Shown one piece after another: positions 1-13,351 of a stretch of 64,000 bases of DNA; the first letter of the stretch is position 1; the number at the start of each line of letters is the position of its first letter. The notes under the pieces are model-generated. The model was not told where the DNA came from and ran no database searches. It saw only the letters and a program-made list of their open reading frames with translations. A program made the position numbers and the translations under genes. Source of the stretch: Phoronis australis (Eukaryota; Phoronida; Phoronidae). The stretch spans positions 265,460 to 329,459 of the forward strand of contig NMRA01000135.1 of NCBI GenBank assembly GCA_002633005.1, read 5' to 3'.

Positions 1-587
1 AAATTTCAAAAACGACAGCACTCATGTATGTTTTTTAGATTTGGACACTTCTTACTTGTAGTAAAGTCTCTCCCTGTAGGGTCTTCCGTAACCGGTACTC
101 CCCCTATAGTTGAGATCAAGTACTGCAAACCCTCGCGACGTGTAGAATTGCAACATCAGTTTCATGCCTGGCGTCGTTTGACCGGTGGGTCCTCCGTGAG
201 CCCGCACTAGTAGAGGAGGCAGAGTGTCTTCGGGCCCTTTGTAATCTTTTGACTGTCAACAATAAGTAGGTAAAGAAAACATGTCCTAACACAGGTACGC
301 CGAGGATGTTACGAGAGAGGCGATCGACGTAACCTTTCTTTTCTAAGCGTAACATAAGAACGATATTGAAATTCTAGTACAGCTTACATATTCACATAAA
401 CCATGTTGTCGTGTCCTGAAACAACTTCCCAGTCCCCAGGCATATTTACGCTTTCAAAACGGCATTGTTGCCCTGGGCCTGTCATAAATCAAAAGTGACA
501 CTGGTTTAACAATGATTCCCCCAAACCAAAGACAGTATCTCAAACTTTCGTGTCGGAGCTGAAACGTTCACACAGACACCAGTACCA

Positions 588-975
588 AGTTGCATAAAAC
601 AAGCCCCAAATAGGGATTCGACTAAGTTCCGTAAATCTTTTGCCTATCTGTGTCTTTGTTTACTCACAGATGTTTATCTTCTCATCTTTATTATTAGTTA
701 CTCTCTAACCAATGAAATTTTCTAATAAAATAACTAAAAATTGAGCCTTGAATTCAATGAAAATAAATAGGGACTTAACCCTTAAGTTAGGGGCGTTGCA
801 TGAAAAGATCCCTACTTATTTTCGATAATATTGAGAATTCAACGTCAAGTTCACTTAGTACTGATGAAACTAAAACAGCATAAGAAAGGACAATTGGTGT
901 TTCCACTAATCCACAGATACTCAGTAGATTTAGGGAACTTAGTTGAGTCCCTATTAGGGACTCTTTAATGCAACA
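588..975. mobile_element. MITE with long inverted termini (GTTGCAT family), copy 1
   Basis: Left terminus GTTGCATAAAACAAGCCCC and right terminus ending GACTCTTTAATGCAAC are inverted copies over about 45 bases, both containing the AGGGA and TCGACTAAGTTCC blocks. The centre has CTGATGAAACTAAAACAGC, shared with the copy at 8332. Confidence 0.65.
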
Positions 976-1349
976 TGGCCCTCATGTGCAAACTACCGGT
1001 GTGATAAGATAACTATCCACGTAAGCAATAATAGTACTCTACCGCACAATTACAGACACTGATCTTGAGTTCATACAAAAGTTTAATAGGAAAGGTCAAA
1101 AATAATTTCGAGTTCGGGTCCTGGTCATTATTGAGTCTGGTCTGAAGCGATAACAAACTGCCAGTTTTCCATGAGCCCCAAACTTCGTAAGGAGTAAGAT
1201 GTGACCATTTCATAGCCGTTAGAGGCCTATTAAGTACGTATATCTTTGACAGAATGGATATTGTTTTGAAGACAAGGCAGAAATTGTTTGAATGCGATAG
1301 TTCTGCGATCATAAAGATGGTAATTACTTTTCATATGGAACCATGTTAC

Positions 1350-1502
1350 CACTGGCGGATTTAGGGGGCAAGGAGGCCATGCCCCCCCCTAAAATTCTCC
1401 CAGATTCCATTTGGCAGTTCGGGGGTACGAATGTCTGACGGGCAAACTCCTGGCTAATACTCTGCCCTGCCCCCCAACTCAAAATCGTGGATCTGCCCCT
1501 GG
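1350..1502. mobile_element. short hAT-like MITE (CAGGGGCGGATCCAGG family)
   Basis: Left end CACTGGCGGATTTAGGGGG and right end GGATCTGCCCCTGG form inverted termini; the right end, reversed, reads like the other family members in this window. The interior is G/C-run rich. It lies between the last peptidase exon in the window and the left edge. Confidence 0.6.
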
Positions 1503-1816
1503 TTTCTGCAGTAACAGAAATTGAAAACATGAATATACACTAACTTATTTGTCAGCTAAAAAACCTCCTCGCTTGTTAAGTTGACAAATTATTGTCCAAA
1601 AGGCGCTGCAAGAAGCATTCAACATGGAGAGCAAAATGCGAAATTGTTGGAAACCTGGATAGGGCTAATGAGTGGTAACATGGGGCAAATTGAAATGAGC
1701 GGACATCATTTTCGATCGCGGGAGGATTTTTTACAATGAACAGAGGGACATGGTCCAGTTGTGCCCCCCGTGGCTACGACAGCCGGAGTTGCCCATGTCT
1801 GTTTGTTTTTACTTAC

Positions 1817-4800
1817 TTGGGGACGATAATAATCAGCATAAGCCTTTTCATTTTCTCCAGTCTTGTAAGTTATTTCTTCAGGAAAGCTGATGTACTTTTC
1901 GTTGACGACTTTCCAGATGGAGGAAGAATTTCTCACCACTTCAACCTGAACGGAAACATGTTTATCTATACCAGGAAATGACAAAAGTTCCCAGTCACAC
2001 ACAAATAAGTCAACGACAATGACAAAGTGGTTAAGATAAAAAGTAAAAATACAAGCCAAACTCAAGCGAAAATTTCATCGGGTGACTGCACAGCAAGGTT
2101 CCAGTCGTTGATCGGGGGTTGGGTGCGGATGCTGCAACGTAGGACTTTGACAACAGTACATGCTGTCCAAAGACATTTGCTTTGTAAATGGTTAAAATGG
2201 CAAAACAAATCTACACAGTGCCACCCACGGCAAAACTGACATGGGTTCCTACAAGTGTTACACTACCCCAGGAATTGGTGATTTGAAGGACAAAACAGAT
2301 AGCGATCAGGCATGCCAAACCACTGAGGACCTGGGGATTTATGCAATTCGTGAGGATGTAGGGTTCCAAACTGAAGGCCGAGGAATGTGGCGAACAGTGT
2401 CGTCGCCGAGATGGCGACCGAAAACATAATGTTAACGTAAAATTCCTCTCTCCATCCTCCTTTTCAAATATTACTTTCGCCCCTAAACAAGCCAGTATTG
2501 TATTAATACAATGTACCTTTCCACTCCGTAGGTTCACTTTAATAACAGCAGTCACTTTTCTTGGGTCCTTGGCAAGGCAGTAGACATTGTCTCCGTCACC
2601 GTATCGCACTACTTCATGATAGGCGTATCCAGAATGTATGGCCTTCGATGTTTTTGTGCGCGTGTCTAGAATCTCCAGTTTCTATGAAAATGTCAAAATC
2701 AACATCGAATGAACTTCTGAAAAAAATATTTTTCAGAAGAGCTGGGAGAACTGAAAATGTACCCTTGCCATTTCAAGAAATGGTTGATTTAAGAGAGATT
2801 TCGACGTTGTTTAGTGATTAATGTTGAACTTGAGGGTTTAAAACATTACCACACTCACTCGATCTTGAATATTTGCCGAATGAGCCGACACCTCAAGTGA
2901 CAGGCAGTGAGTGCTCAGGGGCGGATCCAGGATTTTGAGTTGGGGGGCAGGGCACAGGAATAACCAGAATTTCGCCTCATTCGCACGCCCAGCCTAAAAT
3001 GTAGGGATGTAGGGAGTCTCGAATTTTGGGGTTTGTGGACCTTATTACTAAAAAAACAAAACGGGGTTTCTTCAAGGCCTATGCATTGTGCATTCGCCCC
3101 CAGAGCCCCCTAGATGCGCGCATATGCTACTCAGCAATTCGTACCCCGGACTGCCAAATGGAATCTGGAAGAATTTTAGGGGGGCCATGGCCCCCTTGCC
3201 CCCCTCCCCCCTAAATCCGCCGATGGTACTTGCGCCATTTTAGAATTCACACTTTTAGCGTTGGCTAACTCCAAACATCTTTTAAACGTATTTTTGAGTG
3301 GCTAATGATTTTGATGTTCTTGTTGGCAACAGAAATCAAGTCCTATCATGTTAACCAATACTAAGAGGCTGGTTTCATAAGCTTTTCATAGCTGAATATT
3401 CAGGAATTGCAGTTTAAAAAAGCATCACGTGCAGTTTTTTATGAAAATATCTTTTAGTTGCAAACTTATTACGTTACAATCAATCTATCGCGGCTAGAGA
3501 TAGCATAGGAAAATTCACGTGGGTGATCGATATCCATTCAAAAGTAATCAAGGGCCGGGTTTTAATCTTTTTACTCGAAATGGAACTCGAAATTATGTTT
3601 GGCATTTTCCAGTCTACTTTTGTGCGAATTCAAGATACGCGTCTGTTATTCTATGTTCGAGTACCTAATGACCTACGTGGATAATTTTTTAGTCCTAGTT
3701 TGCAGTTGATAAACTCAACATTAAAGCTAGAAGTTCGAGTTTAAACTCAAAATTTCGAGTTTTTACTCGAGTTTGTAGCACGAATATAAAGGTTATTAGG
3801 TCAAAACATGGACTAGAAACTCATATGCGTAAACTATAATGTATTCGAGCACAGTCAAATAACCATTTATGTTGAGTTCGCACAAAAGTTCGTTTCGAGA
3901 ACAAACATTAGATTCCAGGCCCAGGTTTCCAGGTAACCTATTTCATGAACAGTAACTAATTAAAACTTTAGACATAAATGTAGTTCTGTACACTCCTACT
4001 TCACAGTTACTGAACAAAGGTTCAGCCAAGTGACTATGAGAGCATATTAACTGTTTGAAAATAATTGATAGACATTAAAAATAATTGGTAGATATTATCT
4101 CACCAGCAGCTGTGTCTATATGCTCTGAGATCGTAACCTATTTTAAACATGTGTATGACACCGGTCTCCAGTATCAAGGGTGTAGGTGGTAGTTTTTACT
4201 TGTATTTTTATGATCTACAATTGCAGTACAGTGGCGGATCTAGGATATCACAANTCGAGCACAGTCAAATAACCATTTATGTTGAGTTCGCACAAAAGTT
4301 CGTTTCGAGAACAAACATTAGATTCCAGGCCCAGGTTTCCAGGTAACCTATTTCATGAACAGTAACTAATTAAAACTTTAGACATAAATGTAGTTCTGTA
4401 CACTCCTACTTCACTGTTACTGAACAAAGGTTCAGCCAAGTGACTATGAGAGCATATTAACTGTTTGAAAATAATTGATAGACATTAAAAATAATTGGTA
4501 GATATTATCTCACCAGCAGCTGTGTCTATATGCTCTGAGATCGTAACTTATTTTAAACATGTGTATGACACCGGTCTCCAGTATCAAGGGTGTAGGTGGT
4601 AGTTTTTACTTGTATTTTTATGATCTACAATTGCAGTACAGTGGCGGATCTAGGATATCACAAAGGGGACCCAACACACCCAAACACTAAAACTACACAC
4701 ATTTAAATCTTGTTTCAGCCGTACAATTTTAATTACCGGACTTAATTAATAAACTCAACATTTCCCTACGCTCTTGCTGTTTTACTTTTTTGCTGCTGCC

Positions 4801-7800
4801 AAGGGGGGGGGCAAGGGCCCCCCTAAATTCGCCTATGCCGTATCTCTTCATCTTTCGTTCAATAATTTTGATTTTACTTTTACTTGTATTCTTACTTATT
4901 GGTTTTTAATTCATTCCTTATATATAAATAAAATTGTTTGAACAAAAGACGAAGATAGATCATGAAAATGTTATTACTGCCGTGTACACCAAACATATAT
5001 ATAATTATACATGTATGCATCTTTCACTCCATCTGTTGCAACGTCTCACATGTTTATTATTTTTGTTTAACAGTAATTATCATTTATTGGCGTATTTATC
5101 TATTTTGTACTGTATATTTCGTTCACTTGTTGTTATATGTATTTATTGTCCATATTGCTTTAAGTCGGCTCTGTGGGAGATAAGCAAATTTTACTAAACA
5201 GGCTACTCACTAAAATGAGGATTTCCTTAATTAATAATGCAGTTATAAAACCATATATATGTTCTGATTTGTCAGGTTGTCTTGATTCTAGTTATACTGC
5301 TAAATTTTGACAATAATTAGACAAAAAGTGGATTTGTAACAGCTTGATGTCATACGTATACGTACCCCTTTGAACAACGTTGCGATGTGCCTCATTTCTT
5401 TCTCCATTGGATTAAAGTCGTAGCTCGTTTCTCCGAAAAGCCAAGGAGGGCCGCCAATTTCCTCATCTCTGCGATTTAAGTTCACGTGCTGTCCGTTACT
5501 TGTCACGTGATACAAATTCCACCAATCTGTGCGATCGCTAATGTAGGTGAGAGTGTTTTCCGGCGTCCATCTTGGCTGTATAATGCTGGTCATGGGTCCA
5601 CCGGCCACCTGTATTTGCGAAAGAGTACAAACTAGCTGAATAGCACATAGGCTAATTTAGTGGTAGTGGGGGGCCAGGGCTCCGTATTGCTGGTGCATGT
5701 ATAGCATTTTAGTGGCGCCGTGAACTTTTTTCGCTCGAAAATGGTTTTGGGGCTCCAAATATGCCATTCTAGGTACATGTATTTGAGTGTACTTACTAGC
5801 AGGAAACAGCGAGCAGGTTAAATCCTATTAATATTTTACTTAACTTCAAACAGGAACAGAGAGAAGGTCGAACAGACAAAACCAAAACATTCCAGTTCAG
5901 AAACTAAGTTTGAACAGTGACGAAACTGTTAACGCACTGAGACAAATTTAAATCAGGGAACATTTAGATTATTACCCTTTCTTTCGACCCAGGTACAATG
6001 GTCATACCAGTTTCACTTAGAGTGGCAGTCCACAACTCTGTTGAGTCCCACGGCTATAAAGAAACATAATCGTAAACAATGCAACATAGTAAGAGACACT
6101 CCTGCACTTCATTAATTTCGCCGGTCTCCCAGGGTAACCCGGCGGTTCAGACATATGATTGGTTCCCGATGATGATGTCCGGTTTGCCAACCAATCACTG
6201 GGTGTTTTAGCCGGTTGAACCCGCACAACCTGTGTGGTCAATCAAGTGCAGCCAATGAATGTTAACCCTCATCAACAGATCCGTTGCCTGTTTAGGTTCA
6301 CATTCTCATTGCAAGAAGTTATGAGACTGTCCTTTTCTTGGTTGTATGCATTGTACTGACACAGAACTTTCCGAACTTTAGCACTGTTCTGGTTTGGATT
6401 GTTCACACTTTAATCGATTGTTATAAAATGTCACAGAAGAAACAGGTCACGACAGTACGTGCACGTGCAGGGTATAGACTCTATTCACGCGGCAGACATT
6501 AAAATCCAAAGCGAGGCTCACTGCGATAAACAAAGCGAAAGTAGACATTGCGTGAGTTAAATAGCCGGTCTTTCGAGTCCAACCTGGATATTGAATTCTA
6601 ATAATGTGTCAACAATTAAACCACATAGACGTAGAAAATTACATTAGAGAACAAGTTAAGGCGTCAAAGAGTTGTCTGACGGAAAGGGTTTAATTTTTCT
6701 CGGAAAACTAGGTTCGAAACATGAAACGTAAATATGACCAAATAGCGGCGATCGTAGTGTTACGGATTAGGTATTATGCTGAATGCAGGGTTACTTTTTT
6801 CTTGTAAATTGTTGATCAAAATACTTTCTACGCGGACCAGGTCATCTGCTCGTATTGTTGACGAGTTGAAGACATATTCGACAGTGGTGGCTGTCATGTG
6901 CAATTAGTCACATCTGGTTTAATTTGTTGATCAAGAATATTAAAATCAAGCATAGCCTGGTCCTATGCACTCCCTGGGACTAACAGTTGATTTGTCATTG
7001 ATCTGAAAGAATAATTGATGTTATTAAATATATTTTTTATTAAAATAATAAACCAGACTCGTAATTGAAAATAAAAATTATTTGACCATCAATTCTGCTT
7101 TCTTGGTTGTAATAATTCTTACGTCTATTTCATGTGTTAGATTTCAAGTATCAATTTGGACCAAGTTGAATTTTAAAATTAAAACACCTAATTCGTTCGT
7201 CCAAAACGTAACCTCGTTTTAGAACTCAATTTCAGTTAACTGGACAATGGAATCATAGTTATCACTGTTTCTGCAGAAACCTCGTTCATCCGAGGGGAAA
7301 GGTGCTAGTGCCTACTGAGAGGCGAGTTTTTGGCCGAGTGAGGGCGGGAACAGTCTACCTCCCGATCACCATCAATAGCACGCCCGCGCTGTTGCAAGCT
7401 CTAATACATGTAGGCTCTGTCTCATTTTAAAGTAGCCTTTTGTGCTCTTAAAAATTGTCACCCGTGTGGTTATAGGTTATGTGAACTCAGAGAGATTTTT
7501 CACTAGGGGAATTTTTGTGCCTCGTGGGGGGAATTTCGCGTGATATTTCAATATTTTTGAGAGGGGAATAGGACCGATATTGGGCCCTAAATTTGAGGGA
7601 TTGAGGGCTCTGTCCTTTTTGGAAAGAAAAATTATAATGTTTCAACCCGTAGCAGGATTTTGAATTAGGGAGGGGGGGGCAGATGCGCGCACCCAGCCTA
7701 AAATCTGGGGAAGCAGGGGTCTTGAATTCTTGGGTTTGCTTACCTGTTGACTAAAAAAAAAAACGGTAAACGGGGTTCATTCAGCCTATGCGTTGTTTAT

Positions 7801-10800
7801 TCACCCCCCAAGACCCCCTGGTTGCGCACGTGTTCTAGTCAGCAATTCGCACTCGAACTCAAAAATGGGATTTGATACAATTATAGGCCCCCCCAAATCC
7901 GTTGTCATGAAAATACAACCTGGCTGGCCCATTCTCCGGTCGTTACTAAGTACTATGATGCTGGACAACTGACCGAGACGCGACAAAATATGATCTAACT
8001 TTTCGAAAACATTTATTTTACCGTCACGGACATATTTTGCTTCGTCGGCGTATGGCAACGACCCAACGCTTCCGAATCTAAACGTCTTTAGAGATTGTGA
8101 AGCGTGTCCGTATTTTTTCTAGCCGTTCGGGGAACAACACGGACTGAAACACAGACTCCTATGCCGATAAGCTGACAGATCTATCGTAGCGAGCCTCGTT
8201 TTGGAACGCGCCTCCTGTCGGCGTGAATAGAGTCTATGGCAAAAGTGCCTGAAGTGACATTTTTGCAATGTAATTTAATCTCTCCATCACTGTTCTGGAG
8301 TCAGCGCAGTGTTGTAAAACTGTTCTTCTGTGCCGGGTTGCATGAAACAGTCCCAAACAGGGACTCAACTAAATTCCCTAAATATTTTGCCTATTTGTAT
8401 CTTTGTTTAATTACAGATGTGGTCTTTTTCTTTCTAATCATCTTCATTATGAGCTGCTCTTTGACTGGTGACATTTTCTAACAGTATAACCAAACCTGAG
8501 CCTTGAATTCAATGGAAATAAATCGGGACATAGTCTCAACGTTAGGATTGTTGCATGAAAAAATCCCTATACACTTTCGATGATATTGAGAATTCAACGT
8601 CGATTTCACTCTCGATTTCTATCAAAACCAAAAGTTGACTTAGTACTGAAACTAAAAACGCATAAGAAAGGACAAGCTGTGTTTTCACAAGTCCCCAAAT
8701 ACGCAGTAGGTTTAGGGAACTAAGTTGAGTCCCTATTTGGGACTGTTTCATGCAACCGGGCACTTGTGCGGACTCGTATGATTGTTAAGCGTGGTTATCA
8801 TAAAATGGTATTTCACTCGTTAAATATATTTATGTCANNNNNNNNNNNNNNNNNNNNNNNNNNNNNNNNNNNNNNNNNNNNNNNNNNNNNNNNNNNNNNN
8901 NNNNNNNNNNNNNNNNNNNNNNNNNNNNNNNNNNNNNNNNNNNNNNNNNNNNNNNNNNNNNNNNNNNNNNNNNNNNNNNNNNNNNNNNNNNNNNNNNNNN
9001 NNNNNNNNNGCGACAAAATATGATCTAACTTTTCGAAAACATTTATTTTACACGGACATATTTTGCTTCGTCGGCGTATGGCAACGACCCAACGCTTCCG
9101 AATCTAAACGTCTTTAGAGATTGTGAAGCGTGTCCGTATTTTTTCTAGCCGTTCGGGGAACAACACGGACTGAAACACAGACTCCTATGCCGATAAGCTA
9201 ACAGAGCTATCGTAGCGAGCCTCGTTTTGGAACGCGCCTCCTGTCGGCGTGAATAGGGTCTATAGATATTGACCATGAAACTTTTAGAACAATCTTCATT
9301 GCTCATATCTAACAATACATGACGCACAATAGTGAGTACTAGAGACCCGTTTTGATAACGGGCGAGATGTAGTACTCAGTCATGGTCGTAACGAGTTATT
9401 GCAAACCCGACACAGACGACATTTTTTGTATATGAGCGAACGTTGCACCTAACGTTAAGTTGTGAATTTTCATATTCAGACTTGCGACTACCATTAGGAG
9501 CCACGTTAATTTGTGTTCTCGGAAGTGACGACCGTTTTAGCTAAGACTACACTCGCGACAATCAATAAGACGAGCTCTACGAGAAATCCTTGGAATTATT
9601 ACAACTTCTTGAATGAAACTCAAATATTCCATGGTACCAGAAGAGAAGGTGCTCGGCTTACACGTACAAAAACGAGTCTGTTCGGATAGCGTGAAAACTC
9701 AAGTTTTCCTGCTTGTCAAATTAGGCGGTCGTTCATTTGAGATTCTTACCATGTCTGGAAGGTTCCATTGAATCCAACACATTTTCTTTCCATTTGGACT
9801 AACTCGGGGGTTGCTGTAGAAGTCCGCACCTTCAACCTGACCAAGAGAACAAGAAATAGGCCTACATGAATGGGCAGCGGCTGAAGCAAGCGGAGTCAGG
9901 CGCTCTGAATGTTATCTCGAAACAATTTACACCAGAAATGTGTTGAAAACAGCCATTCCGACATGGAATACTGTGCAGCTGTATACCGGTACGTGAATAT
10001 TACTTCGAAAGCTCCGAAGAAATTTTTGGCCAAAAACAAAAGCAAATTAATTACTCACCAGTACTAGCTGTTGTTTTGTAGACGGGTCGACGACGACAAT
10101 CGTGTTTTGTGGTTCTTTACTTTTGTTACGTCGGACGACAGAGTGGTCTTCGCGCACTATAACTATTTGACCATGCTTGAAATACAAAATCAATCATTAG
10201 ACAGATGTGAATTGGCCTACATATCCCGCTGCGATTTCACTCACTGCAGAACCTTGATCAGTGCCCGACATTTATAACATTAAGCCTCGAAGTTGGTCGG
10301 AAGAAGAATAAGAAGAATAAGAATAAGAATAAAATTGAAGAAAACCCAGGAACAACAGTACTCTGTGCTTGTACGCGTAGTGTAATTACCTCATGTTGCG
10401 ACAACAAACCAAACGTGTTGGGACTACTGACAAAACAAAGTGGAACTTCTTGCGTTGCTCCACGACAACACATGAACCTTAAGGTCAACATAATTGTAAA
10501 AGTCGCTGGTGCAGTCGAAAGCTATTGCAGCCCCAGTTTCAATTATATTAGACTGTTTTTACCCAAAGAAACTGCCATGCGTCACGGTTGTTCGAACGGA
10601 AATTCCCACGATCACATCGCACCATATTCACAAGGCAGTCGTGGGTCGTAGCTGGGAGCAACACGACAGATTGCTGTAGCACTAAGCCGACTTTTAACAT
10701 GTTAAACAGTTTTGACAAAGGTCGCCGATCTCATTTGTCGATGTAAGACAACTCATCTTTGTAGTCATTCGACTGTCGTGCGAATTTCCAGTCAATGTCA

Positions 10801-13351
10801 CAGATAGCGCTGTGTGACTGATGTGAAATAGACATAAAAGAATGCTTAGAAGATCGGAAACAAGACAAAGGTGTTTGAAAAGTTTACGTCACTCACATGT
10901 CAAAAACTATCAAGACACCACTGTTTTAACAAATCTCATGGTACCTTTGGGATATATTCACCGTCAGCAAACCTCCATTCTCCGCTTTTGTTTGGTGTTA
11001 AAGGCTCAGGCTGTGAACTTGTACCCTTCTGACGATAAAGCCTCTGGTCTCTGAAGTTACTGAAGTACACTGTTTCATTGTATACAAAGAAAGCTCCTCC
11101 GCCGTAGTCGTTCACTGTTGTCCTTGCGCTGTACTGCGATGGGGTCCATTCCGTTATGTTCTCGTAGCCATCTGTTTTAGAGCAGACAACACAACGACCT
11201 TGTTCGTGTGGACGGCATTCTATCCAGTACACCGTGTCTAGGTCGAAGAATTAACATTGTTTTAGATAAAAGTCAAAACAAAAGCAAATCTATCTAAAAG
11301 TTTTACGAAAAGGAAGTCTATCTACATTGGACCACTAAAGTAAATTTCCTCTTTCATTTGTATGGTGAATTTCCGAGAGACAGCTTTTTGTCTTGACCAA
11401 AAGTTGGCATAGGCCAACGACTTCGTCATAAAGATTATCACCGACTTCAATATATTTATTTTCTGCATACTTACCATTTCTACTCTGTTTTACTTGTTAC
11501 GGAACATAACTCTTTTCGTTCAAACATCAAAGACCTAAGTATTCGGTTAATTAGTGAACTGAAGCTTAATCAATCAGTGCTTGATACCTTGTTGCTAAAA
11601 AACTCTCAAATATCACGTGACTGTTGTGTTGCCCACAATGTCACGGTGTACTTGTTTTGAGCACAGCCACAGTACGTATCATGCGATCTAGCATCACATC
11701 CGGGTTCGATTCAATGGACGCGTGTTTGTCGGCGTGTACATTAGAACATATAAAGTTCATTTGCTGTTTGCGTGCTATTTCGTGACAACTGTGCAGATTT
11801 TGGTTTGGAATATTAAAATGGGATAGTCCTTAGGGTTGTAATTATGTTTGCAACAGCAATAACTTGAGATAGCAGTCAGACGTTTAGTCGCCATGTTTGT
11901 TCCAACTCCACAGCTAACCGCTAGGTGAACAAAAAACAACTGTCATAATATAACAAGGGTTCCGTGAAGAAATGGGGGTGAACTTATCAACTTTCCCCAC
12001 ACATACTCTTAATAATTAAAAAATTGAATGAACTGAAATTTTAAAAAGTAGTGAAAATAGTTAAAGTACGGTCGAGTGCAGTCCTATATTTTCAATGTAC
12101 TGTAACCGACAAAAATCATCAAGCGGTTGACACACCCATACCTTTGTTTTCAATATCCACTTCTAACATTGGGGCAATAGCGTGCAGATCACTAAGCAAC
12201 AAATCGCTTGTAATTGGTGACACCCATGATCCGTACTCCGCAACGGTCTTCTCGTCTTCCGTGGCACCAGGTGTTTTAACTTCTAGAGAAAAATGGGATA
12301 AACGAAATGACGAACACGATACCACCACAAGTTACCTCTGGCTGCACTTGGTAAAATCGCAGTGGTGTTGCTTTGGAAAAGCAAAAACAAATACGCTTGT
12401 GAATAAAGTGAGAATTTTTGAAACACCAGAACATTGTCACTTTAAAGGTGTTTGGTATTTCAAGCCTACCACAGGTGGACCTTGCACATGACCGAAGATT
12501 CAGTTCATTCACGAATTTGTGAAGATTCTGCTGTTTTTTTCATTATGGTATTACCGTGAATAAACTTTTGTATTTAGTTTCGTCAGATATAACAGAACGC
12601 GTAACCACTTCACTGCCATATGGTCATCAAGACTGTCTTACCACGGGTTGACAAGGCTACTGCTAACCCGACCATGCCCAATCCGATAATAACGGTCACC
12701 ACGTACATAACAATCTCTATGTTCTTGGAGCATCGTAAATTTCTGTGTGGTTTCTGTCGGTTCGAATTGTTGTCTTCTGCAGTCTGAAAGAATTCCAATA
12801 ACATGTCAATTCCATGTGCGTAACTTCAGAAGGTCTCGGGATATGGCATACCCCAATGATTCTTCATTTACATCGATCAGTCACGTGAACATAGAATGTG
12901 CTCAAGCAATCTCACTTTATTTTTACTGAATAAATATCTTATAATTTCCAGTTTTTATGACAATATGGGGTAAGGAAACTGCAGGCTTGCGTTTCTCTTA
13001 ACAAAAGTTTATGTGAATCTATATGTTTTGACACTCTTTTTTAACAACGGTCAACCAACTCACCCAAGATTAGCAATTACCAACACGGATCAGTAGTGGA
13101 GCGGAACGTTGGAATCTCGAAAATGCCTTCAGGTTTATGGCATTTGAATGTTCTAAGAAACAGAAAACAAATCTTCAAACTGGAGTATAAGTAACGCCAA
13201 ACATGTGTGTTCGTGTGTTGTGTGAGTAGCACAATGTAGCCTTAGATGTGTACGTGGCCACTGGGTCCACGAAATAGCAACCTCTGAGCAGCCGTACCAA
13301 GGTTAACGGGCGTGCCCGTGACATGCTTACCCGCCCCACGCTCTCTTCCAT
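1817..13351 (-). CDS. membrane-anchored prolyl-oligopeptidase-family (S9) peptidase, N-terminal 472 residues
   Basis: Ten exons join without a frame break: 13351-13331, 12783-12642, 12282-12142, 11237-10945, 10175-10059, 9836-9750, 6053-5976, 5608-5366, 2681-2517 and 1945-1817. All borders are GT/AG, and phases agree at every junction (0,1,1,0,0,0,0,0,0). The start ATG at 13351 has A at -3 and G at +4. The product begins with a short basic stretch and one hydrophobic helix (about residues 24-43). The beta-propeller typical of S9 alpha/beta-hydrolases follows: [49 protein letters not shown] and [12 protein letters not shown] are family hallmarks. The Ser-Asp-His hydrolase domain should follow residue 472 and is not in the window; the last exon ends with a good donor (CAA|GTAAGT). 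The family cleaves short peptides, often after proline or releasing acylated residues; the exact substrate cannot be told. Relatives are often soluble, so the anchor is unusual. Exons 6 and 7 are separated by repeats and a sequencing gap. Confidence 0.88.
2916..3225. mobile_element. 310-bp hAT-like MITE of the same family
   Basis: Begins CAGGGGCGGATCCAGG and ends with AAATCCGCCGATG, the reversed terminus. The interior (CGCACGCCCAGCCTAAAAT, A-run, CAGCAATTCG) recurs at 7649-7910 and in part at 15004-15085. It sits in the peptidase intron between 5366 and 2681. Confidence 0.65.
3552..3935. repeat. palindromic ACTCGAAAT repeat family, copy 1
   Basis: Starts GGGCCGGGTTTTAATC, TTTTTACTCGAAAT and has a central inverted core (CAAAATTTCGAGTTTTTACT). 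The family is shared with 14424-14790, 17318-17810, 24266-24630 and 54149-54543. Confidence 0.6.
3845..4663. repeat. 409-bp segment present twice across an N (probable false duplication)
   Basis: 3845-4253 and 4255-4663 have the same length and differ at only a few bases (for example CTTCACAG against CTTCACTG). A single N at 4254 joins them. Both end at the same MITE terminus. Confidence 0.85.
4639..4837. mobile_element. hAT-like MITE of the CAGTGGCGGATC type
   Basis: Starts CAGTGGCGGATCTAGG and ends AAATTCGCCTATG, with a G-run near the right end. The identical left 25 bases also occur at 4229-4253 just before an N, because the region is duplicated in the assembly. Confidence 0.55.
7649..7910. 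mobile_element. hAT-like MITE, worn copy
   Basis: GCAGGATTTTGAATTAGGG at the left and CCCCCCAAATCCGTTGTCATG at the right frame an interior shared with the element at 2916-3225, including the A-run and CAGCAATTCGCAC. Confidence 0.5.
8332..8762. mobile_element. MITE with about 50-bp inverted termini (GTTGCAT family), copy 2
   Basis: GCCGGGTTGCATGAAACAG at the left mirrors CTGTTTCATGCAACCGGGC at the right, and the symmetry extends through CAACTAAATTCCCTAAA. About 430 bp, no coding capacity. It lies between two copies of a 250-bp segment next to a gap. Confidence 0.75.
8838..9009. other. assembly gap (172 N)
   Basis: Run of Ns in the intron between peptidase exons 9750 and 6053; no exon is missing from the model across it. 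Confidence 0.99.
12642..12783 (-). CDS. exon 2 of the S9 peptidase: signal-anchor helix
   Basis: This exon enters in phase 0 after TTTCTTTCAG and leaves in phase 1 at CGTG|GTAAGA. It encodes a polar, arginine- and lysine-rich segment followed by about 20 hydrophobic residues ([20 protein letters not shown]). Positive charge before the helix predicts a cytoplasmic N-terminus and an outside C-terminus (type II). Splicing to exon 3 makes the codon G|AA and keeps the frame into the YGSW motif, so the helix really belongs to the peptidase. Confidence 0.85.

Larger units (their letters stand above)
7980..9262. repeat. about 255-bp segment flanking a 172-base gap (probable false duplication)
   Basis: 7980-8237 and 9010-9262 match apart from a few bases (GTC missing in the second). 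Ns at 8838-9009 touch the second copy. A 430-bp MITE lies between. Confidence 0.8.

Noticed and set aside
1706-1816. Continuation of the peptidase exon past 1817
   Set aside because: The frame stays open, but a strong GTAAGT donor ends the conserved part and the following residues do not match the hydrolase domain.
7801-8058. 85-codon minus-strand frame
   Set aside because: It runs from a MITE end into a segment that is duplicated at 9010, with no recognisable domain.
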